From contig NC_081415.1 in assembly GCF_030272615.1 (NCBI RefSeq), positions 102,158,796 to 102,222,795 of the forward strand: 64,000 nt of DNA. The letters run 5' to 3'. Made by a program: the position numbers and the translations under genes. The notes beneath the pieces are model-generated. The model ran no database searches and was not told the DNA's origin. It saw only the letters and a list, made by a program, of their open reading frames with translations. Origin of the DNA: Cryptomeria japonica. Lineage: Eukaryota; Streptophyta; Pinopsida; Cupressales; Cupressaceae. This document shows, one piece after another, positions 46,068 through 57,183 of the stretch (position 1 is the stretch's first letter; each line of letters begins with the position of its first letter).

Positions 46068-47266
46068 TGTTAGGCCCAATATGGAAAGCTAATGTACTAA
46101 GAGGGGAGGGGTGAATCAGTACTTCAAATCCTTTTCTCAACAATATCTTTACTGTTATGCATAAACCAAAAACTACTGTAACATAACATAAAGCTAAAAC
46201 AAATAAGTAACAATCATACATGATTCACTCCATAACACATATATTTTGGTTACGCAAAAACTCTTGGTTAGAGAGAAAAACTGTGGTGGGGATGGTACCC
46301 ACAACTTCACTATTGCAATAATAAAGAGTGCTCGGTTAGAGCTACATATTTAGCTATTTCTGATAGCTTACCCTGTTAGGAGTAACAAGATCTATTAGAT
46401 CTACCTTGCTAAAGGATTTTACAACACTATATATATGTTGCACCTGGTTAGAGGATTTACAATTTATAGACTTGATTAGAGTCTTTTACCCTGTTAAAGG
46501 TTTCTCTTACAACTTCAAAATATTACAATAAGACTTTACAAATATCTGCAACTTTACATCTGAAATGTTGTAGCAGATTCTATGTGCTCAAAATAAGATT
46601 ACCTTGCCTATAGCATACCTCGGTAACTCATAAAGTAACTCGGTAAACCCTTCTGTTTACTCTATTCCTCGACTGTTCGCTGATAACCTTCTTGGTGACC
46701 TCTGTGTCTCTGTAATAGTCATAATACTCTGTGATTTCTCATGTATCACATAAGTCTTGCTTCATACACATATGCACACACATTTCTCACATTCACATAT
46801 ATTTCTAACCCTAAATTCATGCTGTATAAATAGACTTCTTATGTCGGTGATCTGATTCATTGCTTCGATCTTACAAACATGATTTCTCGAATAAATAACC
46901 ATGCAAAATATTTCATTGGTTAGATGACCTCAAAATTATACAAAATCTGTATGTGCAATTTCCAATGTGATAAGGGTTTTGTGTGCCTTGATCTTGTAAC
47001 ACGTTTTCATATGTGTGTCCAAGTTCAATGAATTTGGTAACACATTTCACTCGGTGTATATCAACTCGGTGTATTATCTTTACTACTCGGTAGTCATGAA
47101 ATAACACTCTGTAGATAGCTCGGTGTATACTGGGCTTTGTGACTATTTTCCTTCTGTAACTGACTAGGCTATTCATACCGACTAAATATTACAGTAGTGG
47201 TAACCGACTAGAGTATATAGAATGACTTTGTATATTAAACTAATGGCAATTTGATAAGTAGTAATA
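46068..47266 (-). repeat. A 5' LTR (1199 bp)
   Basis: Complete copy: TGTTAGGCCCAATATGG at the left (+), AGTAGTAATA at the right, where the other LTR has AACA. Sense-strand copia module (GTGGGTACCATCCCCACC, then CACCCCTCCCCTCT) near its 3' end. Confidence 0.9.
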
Positions 47267-47437
47267 GACTGTAAGGTTGCCATCAATGAAAATACCTTCA
47301 ATCACCTACAATTTCTCATTGGAGTGTGCATTTGCCAACAATCTCCCCCTTTGGCATTGATGGCAACACTCATGAGAAGAATCCAAAAATCCAAAAATGC
47401 TTTGCCAAAATTGTCTTACCAAAAATGAGTGCTCCCC
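47267..47437. repeat. 171-bp duplication flanking element A, right copy
   Basis: Gapless match to 39033-39203; differences at three positions. It starts directly at the end of the A LTR and continues into B internal sequence. Confidence 0.9.
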
Positions 47438-47506
47438 CTGAGCAGATGATGTCCATTTTTCTTTACGAAAATGAGTGCTCCTCCTGAGCAAATGATGTCC
47501 ATTTTT
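47421..47506. repeat. short tandem duplication in the B 3' region
   Basis: GAGTGCTCCCCCTGAGCAG and GATGATGTCCATTTTTCT are repeated about 45 bp apart with small changes. Only one unit start remains on the far side of A. Confidence 0.7.
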
Positions 47507-47609
47507 CTCATCTCCACTACTCCCCCTTTGACATCAATGACAAAGGTTGTCATTTGCTGTTAGTGGAGTGTGTTTCCTGCCTGGATCCTTGTAACCTGTG
47601 TGTTACAAT

Positions 47610-50600
47610 CTAAAGGATTTCTGCTAATACCAAATTTAGACTCTTAGTGAACTTTTCGTTGTCTTTTAGTGCAGCCTCTATTCTTTGAATAGTACCAGTG
47701 AGGTGATGCATTTGTTCCTCTAGTGTCTTCTGTCTTTGAACAAGTGCCTCAGAGATTTCTTTACTCAAATAGATGAGGTACTCCAATTTAGGGTTGAGTT
47801 TGTATTTAAGGTCTTTTGCCTTCCTTTTTATTTTGTCTTTCTCGTTTTCAAATTTCTCAAGTTTTTCTTCAAGACTGTGTATCTTATGTTCTATAACTGA
47901 TAATGGTTCAGATGAACTGATGAGGTTATCAGCTATATTGTCAATTTCTTTTTGTACCTTTCCTATTTCCTTGTCTATATCTATTCTCAGAACATTTGTC
48001 TTGCATGTATCTCTATAGAGTTCCTTGGACTCCTTTATTGTTTTGTTTAGTGCCGGTAAAAGTGTGCCAATGTGGCCCATGCACTTCTTTATTGTTACAT
48101 CAAAGAATTTCTTTTTCTCTTTATTCATTTTCTCCTTAAATTTATCCTCATTTATTTGATCAATTGTCAAGGTGTTACCGGTGATGTATTTAGATAATGT
48201 ATCTAGTTGACCTAAAGAATCTTTCTTATCCATAATGCACTTGGGTGCTACCAATTTAAGAATGGGGATTGCATCATCAATAGCCTTATAGGCTTGTGCA
48301 TTACATTTTGTGAGTTTCTTTATTGATTCCAACAAGACCTATGCTACATTTGGAGGCCAGAATTTTGCTATAGAAGTACCAGATGTCTGTCCAACTATTT
48401 TTATAATTTCCATTGTATTAATAACCTTGCTTTCCTCTTTCTTAGGAGGATTTGTTTGGGTATGCATTTCTATTAGCAAATTTTTTGGTTTTTCAGTTCT
48501 TGCCGGTGGCACTATCTTAGTTTGAACTTGAACATCAACCTGTTTCTGTTTCAGTGCCTCAGATGGTTTCTTTGAGCTCTCAACTACCGGTTTCTTAGAT
48601 GTAGTCTCTGAATGTATTTCTAATTTCTGTGTATTTGCCTCTGCACTATTCATTCCTTTTTTCTCTGATTGTTTCTCAGTAGAGTCCTCTGTTAGTTTCT
48701 ATGTCTCTATGCTAACATTAGTTTCCACATCTGCAGTTGGTGACTTAGTAGCCACATCTTTCTTCTTATCCTCAATGGTTTCTTTATCTACCACAATATT
48801 TACCTCTTGTGTATCAATATTCATGGTATACAAAATTTTAGACTTGGGATTATTATCCTCTTGAGGAGTCTTCATACTCCTTGTAGTGGGTTGTGTGTCA
48901 ACTGATTCTACCTGTGGAGTATTAGAAGGAGGTGGGGGTAAATTGTCGGTTATCTTAAGGTGTGGAGGACCTCCTATCTTGCCTTTCCCTTTATCCCTAT
49001 CTTTTTGATATACTTTGATAGTCTTGGGTCTTTTTAGTTCTTCTTGTTCCTCTTTTGCAACAAAGAATATGTCCCATCCATCTGTTGTTTCTTCAGAAAC
49101 TTCTTTTACTCTACCAGCCATCAATGCTACATGTCAGTGAGCGGTTGAAAATATAGTCCGGTTTGCTTCACTGATTAATTGATCAATCTCTTTCGGTGAG
49201 TTAACTGGATGAACTGCAAGTAGTTTCTCAATTTTAATTTTCTTATCCAACTCAACAATAGCTACCCTTCTAGCTTCAAGTATTTTGTAAAGATCAATGG
49301 GTATTTCATCAAGAATTTCCATTAGAAATTTCTTGTAAATATCCAAGTGTAAGATTACACTATTTTCTATGCTCTCTTTGTCATTAGCTAAAAGTGTATT
49401 GTATAGTTTGCTAATGTTCTTTAACTTTCCATCCTTTGTTATTTCATTGAGGAGCTTATCTAGTGGAGAAATGTCTTGTTTTACCATTTTCTTCTTAGGA
49501 GTCAACTTCTTTACTGCAGGCCTTACTGCTTGTTGTTTTTGTCTGCTTCTCCTAGGTGTGGGTGAGGGTGTCGGTGAGGGTTTTCTTTTCCTTTCCACCC
49601 TTTTGAATATTGTTGGTATATCACTCTCAAAGGAAGTTCCAACCGGTGAAAGATGAGCTTCTGGTTGAAGTTCTTCCAACTCACTTTCATTTATACCAGT
49701 TTGTTTCAAAACATCTTCCTTAATTGCCTTTGCCTGTCAGGTTCCTTTCCTTACTGTTGCTTCAACTTTCTTAACCCTTTTTCTTGACTGAATTCCACTT
49801 TCAATTGTTTCTGCATTTCCAAAGACTTTCTTAGTGGGTTCCTTTGGTGCTTCAAGGAGGGCTTTTGCATAAGTTTCTATGATGTTGTCATCTTTTTCAT
49901 AGCCCATTTTAGTTACCCAGACAGTTCTAGGGATAACTGCCTCCATCCAGATTTCATCTTTCTTAATTACAAACCAAATTTCTTTTTTATATTTATCCAC
50001 AATTGCTTGTGACAGTCTTATCCTAGTCTTCATTTGGGATTTCAGTGCTTGAAAATGTTCATTTAAGTTTTTCTCACTGTTATCTCCCATGTTGTTTAAT
50101 AGATTCGATAGTTGCTTTCCTACCAGTATGTCAAAGCCAAAATCTCTTGCACCAATACTAGGTACTTTTTTTGTAATGTACAGCATTAAACATACAAGTA
50201 AATTTCCAAATCTAAAAATTCCTTTCTTATCTCCCTTTATCTTCCTCAGATTGTCTATCAATTCATCTTTGAGCCATTCACACACATCTATTATAGCATT
50301 GTTATTTACCATGTCATATGCACTTTTAATACATAGGCTAGAAATTGAGTTCAACCTATTTGCATGAGTAGCCTTGTAGCCTAAAATCATAGTAACAAAT
50401 TTGAAATTGATGTCCTTCACATCATTTACCCTTAGAGACCTTTTGTCAAATGTTGCACCAGTTAAATCCATCACTGTGTCATTTGAGACTCTTTTGGTTC
50501 TGTCAGGTCTGCTACCAGTGGAAGGTAACCTTGTTACTGCCTTAATGGCTTCCTTGGTGATTTTATGGATTGAATCCAACCAAAATAATTCCCCATGAAC

Positions 50601-50954
50601 TCTTCTTAGCACAATCCTTATAATATCCTTGGGAAAATCCGGGACACTAAGGATTTCAGTAAAACCTAGGGTATCCACTATCTTATGTTCTGGTTTGACA
50701 TTACCATCTACATCACAAATCATAGTCCTATACATGTTTTTGATCTCATCATCACATAATTCCTCTATATGACAATTTATGTATAACCTAGGGTCTTCAA
50801 AATATACTACTCCCTTAGGGATTTGAAAAAATGCACCTAGGGTATCATCTTTCTTTGCAATTTTGGGAACAAGCTTGAATACGGGTCTAGGGCACTTGAT
50901 TACTTCAAACATAGTAGGGTTTTCAATAAATTTAGGAGTGGATGAGGATGCCAT
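47610..50954 (-). pseudogene. B ORF2: 1115-codon frame with four in-frame stops
   Basis: ATG at 50954 (MASSSTPKFIENP) to the final stop at 47610, one frame throughout, broken only by TGA at 49737, TGA at 49134, TAG at 48699 and TAG at 48339. Residues 1-405 are the best conserved part against A ORF2: LWLDSIHKITKEAI-like start, RSLRVNDVKDINFKFVTMILGY, CIKSAYDMV and FRFGNLLVCLMLYI. Residues 420-600 are basic (RKRKPSPTPSPTPRRSRQKQ) then helical. Residues 611-770 are Pro/Thr/Lys-rich and disordered. Residues 874-1114 are a long charged coiled coil. Not a recognised enzyme; family name unknown to me. Its retained frame implies it was translated until recently. Confidence 0.78.
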
Positions 50955-51258
50955 GATTATAAATACCTCAATCTGCCTTTAGGATGAGTGCTTGGATGAA
51001 CTGATTTGCTTCTTCACTAAGGATGCCTTTGCTCGGGAATTTTCGCACTCTTAAAGATTTGAATGCTCGGTGAATGAAAAAGGAGCCAAAACACTTGCTT
51101 TATAATGTTATTTTCCCCAGCTACTGCATTTAATGCCTATCGGTTAAGTCACAACTTAACTCATCTATCGGTATAGAAGTAATTCAACTTCTTACCATCA
51201 ACTGAGGGTATAATAGAATGTTTTTTAATCTGTTGCTAAACCCCCAAAGGATTTTCCT

Positions 51259-52360
51259 TCAATTAGATGAAGAGTCTCCTACTGGTGGAATGATACTTTG
51301 TTCTGTTGGTGGAGGAGTATTCCCATCAACATTCTGATCTGACTCTCTGATCCATTGTTTTGAGAATTCTTGCTTTACCTCTTCAACTTTTTCTTTACCT
51401 TTCAAGCTAGGACCTTTATTATTTGTCGGTGATGCCTTACTTCTACAAAATTATGCAATATCTCCAATCTTGTTAGAAGCATAACAAGTTACATTGTTCT
51501 TCTAAATAGCTTTCCCATATCCTATGCCGGTTTGTGTTCTACATTGATTAGATAAGTGTCCAAATCTTTCACAAACATAACATCTTACATTCATTCTACA
51601 ATTTTCTGAATTATGACCAATTTTGTTGCACTTAGAACATTGACTAGTGGGTGTATTAGTGTTCTGATAATTTCTAGATCTACACTGATTTTCTCTATGA
51701 CCATACTTGTTACAGTTAAAGCATTTCCCATTGAATTTGTAAGCATTAGGTTGTCTTACCAGTTTCCTATAATCATGATTGTTTGCAGTACTGGAACTTT
51801 CACCAACTTCAAAGCCAAGGCCATTTGTATCTCCATTAGGTTTTTGATTCTTCAGCATGTCATCAAGTTCTTCTAAGCTTTTCTTGAATTTCTCCTTGTG
51901 CTGATTTGTAGCAGCCAGTTCTCTCTCCAAGATTCCTTTCTATCTCATGAGTTTATCTGTGTATTCATCAAATCTGTCTTCAACATATCATTTTCATGAC
52001 TAAGTCTTGTGTTTTCATTTCCAACATCATTTAGTCTTCTAACCAGGTCATCTTCATTCTTCTTTCTATCTTTAATTTCTTTACAAAATCTCATAGTCAT
52101 ATCTTGCATCTCATTCTTCATTGTAGTGTTTTCTTGTCTCAGTTTGTTCACCAGATCATTAAGAGTTTCTTTTTCATCATCATTGTTTTGCATCTTTTCA
52201 CAAAGTTCTCTTCTCTTATTTCTTGCAATAGTAAGATTTTCTTGAAGTCCTTGAATGATATCCTGTGCAACCTTCAAATCATCTTCAAGTTTGATATTTT
52301 CACCTTTTCCGCATCATAGTCTGAAAGAGTTGTTTCCAATTGCTTCCTTAGGTTTTCCAT
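51259..52360 (-). pseudogene. B ORF1: coiled coil and zinc knuckles
   Basis: Starts MENLRKQLETTLSDYD at 52360. Frameshifts lie near 52280 and 51950, and stops near 51940, 51502 and 51440. Coiled-coil part: IIQGLQENLTIARNKRRELCEKM and VRRLNDVGNENTRLSHEND. Then three knuckles, CFNCNKYGHRENQC, CSKCNKIGHNSENC and CYVCERFGHLSNQC, and a ruined fourth (CYASNKIGD). The tail ends PPPTEQSIIPPVGDSSSN at a TGA (51259-51261). Same plan as A ORF1, with fewer knuckles. It follows the PBS at a distance of about 60 bp, the place of Gag. Confidence 0.78.
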
Positions 52361-52417
52361 CTCTACCAATGTCAAGATCTTCCTCAAGCTGGTAGGCTTT
52401 TGAAAATAGAGGACCAA

Positions 52418-52429
52418 GCTCTCATACCA
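52418..52429 (-). promoter_or_regulatory. B primer binding site
   Basis: TGGTATGAGAGC on the - strand, one mismatch from the initiator-Met type, two bases from the LTR. Confidence 0.85.
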
Positions 52430-52431
52430 AT

Positions 52432-53191
52432 TTTTAGGATTCCCAAGGATACTGAGAGGGGGGGTTGAATCAGTATCTGACCGGTAATAAAATTTTATTA
52501 ACTTATAACATGAAAAGCATATCAAAACTGTGTACCAGTAAACCAAAAATAATGCAGCAAAGAAGAATAACAACCACAACATAAGAGACACACCATAACA
52601 CAATATTCTAACAAGGAAACCCGGTGTGGGAAAAACCTCGATGGGATTTGTGACCCACAATATTCACTTACTAGCCAATAAGAGAATATTACTGCTTACA
52701 ATAGGGGCCTGCACATGCAGGAAGGCCAAGTGCCTAGAGCTCACTGCTCAATTACAAAAGAAGTCACATTGACTTACAAAAATGGATTATACAAATCCAA
52801 TGTCTTGTACTGCTTCAAATTAGCTTCTACTATGCCAGATTCAGTACCGGTTTAAGCTCTGCTTCATACATAAACCCTTATCCAATAATTCGCATATTAG
52901 GTCTGCTATTTTCTTTTTATTACTTCGCACTTTTAAATGATCTACAATGATCTCATACATATGAGTCATTTTTCAATTTGCCAAGTCGGCTTACAAAATA
53001 TTTTACAATTAAATACAAAATATATATATGCAAAATTCTTGTCAGCCAGAGTGTCGGTGATCTGTATGTTAGTGTAGAGTCTGTTGGTGCCAGTGCATGT
53101 GTTTGCCGGTATCATATGATTATAAGGTTTCCATCAATGACAATACCTTCAATCACCTACAATTTATCATTGGAGTGTGCATTTTCCAACA
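52432..53191 (-). repeat. B 5' LTR (760 bp)
   Basis: Pairs with 38322-39106. The left end reads TTTTAGGATTCCC, one base from TGTTAGG; the right end is TTCCAACA followed by the TATGT flank. Confidence 0.9.
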
Positions 53192-53223
53192 TATGTTTAT
53201 TTATATGTATGTATACATATGTG

Positions 53224-53253
<30 letters not shown>
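53192..53253. repeat. TATG microsatellite, right part
   Basis: TATGTATA-type repeats continuing the tract at 38166-38321 and running straight into the T2 LTR start TGTATATGG. Confidence 0.85.
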
Positions 53254-53261
<8 letters not shown>

Positions 53262-54027
53262 GTGAAAATGGATAACAATAATAACAAGATTGAAAGGCTA
53301 AATGAATTCAACCACCAAACCCTAGCCTAACAACAACAAAGATCCACCATAACATATGAAGATTACCTAAGACAATGCAAATCAAATGAAATCACAAAGA
53401 TTATACCATCACATGTCCAATAGGGTTTTGGTCTCCATTCTTCCTATCTCCATTGATCTTGCTTGATATATTTGCTCTCAGATTTTAGGTGTACAAGAGC
53501 TCAACAAAGAATGGAATGTGGTTGCAAGTAGGATCGTAGCGTAGCCAAGTCCTTAAGATCAGTGATTAGGTCATTAGGGTTTGGTAATGAAGAAAGCATC
53601 TCCTCAAATAGAAGACACAATTTGAAATGGAGGGATAAGATTGAGAGGTGTAAAAAGGAGGTCGGCTAGGATTAGAGGGTAGGTAAAAGAAATAATAAAA
53701 TAATGAAAGGGGTAGGTAGTGTAGGAATTAAGAGATGAATGACATGTGTCATGGGTAGAAAAGGTTAATGAATTAATTAAATAAATAAAGATTTATTTAA
53801 TTAATAGAAGAAATGGGATAATTAAATAAATAAATATTTATTTAATTTAGGAAAAGGATAATTTAAATAAATAAATGTATTTATTTAAATGAGAAATAAG
53901 GTTAGAAGAAGATAAATGAATTAATTAAATAAATAAAAATGTATTTAATTAATAGAAGAATTAGGCTTAGATAATTAAATAAATAAAATATTTATTTAAT
54001 TAGACTGGACAATTTTGGGTGTCTACA
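53254..54027 (-). repeat. T2 3' LTR (774 bp)
   Basis: Same ends and AT-hairpin cluster (about 53770-54000) as the T1 LTRs, but with many more differences and small gaps. Confidence 0.93.
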
Positions 54028-54273
54028 TTTTGCCCCTCTTTCGGACAATGCAGCTTGTCACGTTGTTTCAAAGAAGATAAGATGAACTGATACAGAGTTG
54101 CCCCAAGATGGGAATGATATGCCCCCTCGAGAGATTGGATGAAAATGTCTGAAAACATTGCAGACAATCTCTCGATAAGAAAGACGAGATAGAATGGACT
54201 GATCAGATAAAGTGACAAAGTCACGGGATAAAGAAGACTGACTCAAGAAACGAGGGCGAGGGCTAGGGTAGGC

Positions 54274-54282
54274 TATAAGATA
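54274..54282 (+). promoter_or_regulatory. candidate TATA box for the T2 antisense PMD gene
   Basis: TATAAGATA, 98 bp before the ATG, same place as in T1. Confidence 0.4.
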
Positions 54283-54554
54283 GACCACGGGCAAAAGACA
54301 TCCTCATTGTCATCTACACATCCACGAGAGCAGATTGTAGAGCAAGAAAAGAGCAATAGCAGTCAGCAGCGATGGCTTTCGTTCATAGATTCGACCACGT
54401 TCGCCGATTCGAGAGGCCAGCAGAGGCAGGAGAGCCGGTAAGTACCACCAAACCTCCTCGTACTTTGACGCATTTAATTTTGTCATTAATGCATGGTAGA
54501 TAGGGCAATAAATGTGCTTAGAATAGGGTCTCAAAAATGTCAAAAAACGTCTAG

Positions 54555-54835
54555 GCGCGTCTATGTTGGTTCCAGGCGCGTCTGTGTCCGCCAGCCGCGT
54601 CTATGTAGGTGTCAGCCGCGTCTCTGCTTAGAACTGCGTTTATGTCAAATGTGGACGCATTTGTGAAGTCCAGCAGTGTCTGTGCCAATAAGGCACGTCT
54701 GTGTCACTCAGGCGCATCTATGCAGAGCATAGGCACGTTTGTGTCATTCAGGCGCGTTTATGTTTTTCAAGCGCATCTGTGCAGTCTTTAAGCGCATTTG
54801 TGTCAGGAAAGCGCATTTATGTCTGAAAAATACAA
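54555..54835 (+). repeat. degenerate GCGTCTGTGT array, T2 copy
   Basis: About a dozen cores such as GGCGCGTCTGTGTC and GGCACGTCTGTGTC, 20-27 nt apart, in the same order relative to the exons as in T1. Confidence 0.75.
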
Positions 54836-54952
54836 ATTTTTGTCTTCTAGGTCAAATCGGCAGTTCTGTGATGAACATACGCTGTCGATTGGATAAGTTG
54901 TTGAGAGGATACACTCAAGCAGGTCCTCCAGGGAAGACTAGGATAGATCAAG

Positions 54953-55226
54953 GCACTTTGTGATGAACAATGAGTACCAAGATAGAGTACTTTGTGATGA
55001 ACAGGGAGTACTTAAATTATAAGCAGCACTTTGTGATAAACAAGGATTGCAAATGTGAGGAGCACTTTGTGATGAACAAGGAGTGCAAAACATGTAGTAC
55101 TTTGTGATGAACAGGGAGTACCACTAGGATAGAAGCAACACTTTGTGATGAACAGGGAGTGTCACTAGGATAAACAACAATATGCATTTAGATAAAAAGT
55201 AGCATTTTGTGATGAACAGTGAATGC
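54953..55226 (+). repeat. seven 25-nt hairpins, T2 copy
   Basis: Units start at 54953, 54987, 55026, 55062, 55097, 55138 and 55202, each 25 nt. Arms: GCACT/AGTAC, GTACT/AGTAC, GCACT/ATTGC, GCACT/AGTGC, GTACT/AGTAC, ACACT/AGTGT, GCATT/AATGC. Unit 5 pairs fully here although it has a mismatch in T1; unit 4 has G-C where T1 has A-T. Confidence 0.9.
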
Positions 55227-57183
55227 CACGATGACTGACATGATTGAGTTGCTTGACTGCAGGAGTATTTGCCTATGCTAGAGTCATAGGAGAGACTCCC
55301 ATCGACTCAGAGATTGCGACCTAAGCTGACATTTGAGGAGTGAGCTGCTATCGAGGCTATGGGATTGAGACATGTGCTATATGTGCCTGAGTTTTGGGTG
55401 AACATGGGACTGCTGACTGCACTGGCGGAGAGATGGCACTCTGAGACTTGTACCTTTCACTTGCTGATGGGGGAGATGACCGTCACCTTGGAGGATGTCT
55501 ATCGGATACTCAGGATACCGATCGATGGGGATCTAATTCCGTACAATCGAGATGGAGATAGGGAGGCCTTGAGATGAGTATTCCAGGACCCTAGATTGGA
55601 GATGAGGGCTGGGCATGTGGCTTGGGATACGATGACTGTGACAGGATTGGCACTACCAGCAATTATAGGAGGAGCGATCAATGGGTTCCTGTGTCTTGAT
55701 AGGGCGACACGGGGTTGGCTATGGGTTGGGGAGGAGCACTGGAGACACTGGTGATACAGCACACCAGATATGCTTGGGGACCGTGTGTGTTGGCACACCT
55801 CTACTATGAGCTGCATCAGTTCGTCTACCATGGATCGGTGGGATTGGGCTACGGGGTGACACTGCTGCAGGTGTGGGCTTACGAGCATCTGCCAGTGACG
55901 AGGCCGATACACTTCAGAGGCAGGGGACATGGATGCAGTTTAGTGCACCTATATGACATGATCACATCACAGCCACGGATTGGTAGGTTGGAGCACTGGC
56001 GACGGGTGATGGATGAGATTGATATGGTCGTATGGAGGCCATATTTGGGATGCGAGGAGTGGGAGGATGATGCAGTTGAGCTTCCATACACCTTCTGGAG
56101 CAGGTATCTGATTGGGCAGACGCCCTATGTGCTAGAGAGACATCTTGTGGATAGGGTTTGTAGGCAGTTTGGTTGGATCCAGAGGATGCCACAGGGCTCT
56201 GGTATGTACGCACGGATAGTGAGAGATCAGGCACAGTTTGGGCCGCTATTGTCATATGATCAGGCAGTCACACAGCTGGCAGAGATGGTGCCCCTACCCT
56301 AGGATATGTGGTCAGAGGTTGACAATGCCAGCATGGATGCCAAGTATACAGCATACTGGGCAGAGCATCCCTTCCCACACTTGACGGATCCGGGAGAGCC
56401 ACTTGAGGGAGATGATGGTGGGGATGATGATGTTGGTGGAGGTGATGGGGGTAGGGGCCGATGGAGGAGGAGGGGAGTAGTTGGAGAGAGGAGGGTTGCA
56501 CCTCGAAGGGAGGGTGGAGAGGAGAGACAGGCTCGGGTGGTGAGGGGTCGCGGTGGATTGCCGCTACAGGTGCCAGCAGCACAGGGTCCCAGACAGGTAC
56601 AGGGATAGGGACAGGTACAGGGACAGGCACCAGTATAGGTACAGGCACAGGGACAGGCACCCATACAGGGAGAGCTACAGGCAGAGGCGAAGGGGGCTGA
56701 TGCAAAGGAGGATGAGCTGCTAGAGCTGAGGGAGATCTGCCAGGTCAGGTGGATGAGATCCAGGAGTTGGAGAGGGAGAGGGATCGGCTCAGGGGGAGGC
56801 TCTGAGATACTGAGCGGGAGCGCAATAAGGCTATTCAGCATTATACAGAGGTTGAGACAGTGCTGAGGGCGGGGAGATAGGCAGTGGAGGACGCAGGGGC
56901 AGGATATGCTTATGTCCTGCGAGCAGGGGAGGAGATTGCCTACTGGCGAGATCTCTACTATGGTGCAGTGCCAGCAGATCAGCGGGTGAGGAGCTTCCAT
57001 AGACCATCGCGTACAGCGACAGCTACGGGAGGGAGTCAAAGGAGGCAGGCATCTAGTGGTGGGGTCATGGGTCCTCCACCACCACTAGATAGAAGAGACA
57101 AGAGGGATGATCCTGGGCCAGGTCCTTCAGGGGCTCAGATTCCATCGAGGCCAGGCGACTCCGAGGGAGGGAGTTCATCATAG

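Larger units (their letters stand above)
39204..47266 (-). mobile_element. A: second pol-less copia-type LTR element, nested in B
   Basis: An 8.06-kb element with LTRs of 1182 and 1199 bp, exact initiator-Met PBS (46054-46065) and a polypurine tract (40386-40396). It carries ORF1 with coiled coil and five CCHC-type knuckles (44727-46005) and ORF2 of about 1119 codons (40740-44099), and no Pol domain. ORF2 is related to that of B although the nucleotide sequences differ widely. The left LTR lacks its outer 17 bp, and instead of a 5-bp duplication the flanks share 171 bp. Confidence 0.85.
38322..53191 (-). mobile_element. B: pol-less copia-type LTR element, split by element A
   Basis: Two LTRs of about 785 and 760 bp with TG...CA type ends, the TATGT flanking repeat, initiator-Met PBS and a polypurine tract, all on the - strand. 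Without A (39204-47266 plus a 171-bp flank duplication) it is about 6.6 kb. Inside are ORF1 (coiled coil and zinc knuckles) and ORF2 (1115-codon frame). No protease, integrase, RT or RNase H can be read in any frame. Such elements must borrow enzymes; the LTR layout points to a copia helper. B-prime (1-2123) is another copy. Confidence 0.85.
54438..55262 (+). other. intron of the T2 antisense PMD gene
   Basis: 825 nt with the same donor and acceptor as the T1 intron. It contains the GCGTCTGTGT array (about 54555-54835) and the hairpin array (54953-55226). Confidence 0.7.
54372..57183 (+). pseudogene. T2 antisense plant mobile domain (PMD) gene, two exons
   Basis: Exon 1 (54372-54437, 22 codons, MAFVHRFDHVRRF) ends at CCG|GTAAGT. 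The intron ends TTGACTGCAG, and exon 2 starts at 55263 with EYLPMLES as in T1. Stops follow at 55287 and 55329, then the PMD signature (LTALAERWHSETCTFHL, EMTVTLEDVYRI), a stop at 55575, a 1-nt loss near 55708, and a 195-codon piece (55715-56302) with VLAHLYYELHQ and LLQVWAYEHLP. The tail is Gln/Gly-rich and then Pro/Ser-rich, ending at 57183. The breaks are mostly at different sites from those in T1, so a fairly intact gene was present in their common ancestor. Confidence 0.8.

Noticed and set aside
39204-47266. A and B as one tandem array of the same element
   Set aside because: Their LTRs differ in length and sequence, B has its own matched TATGT flanks, and A sits wholly between duplicated B sequence.
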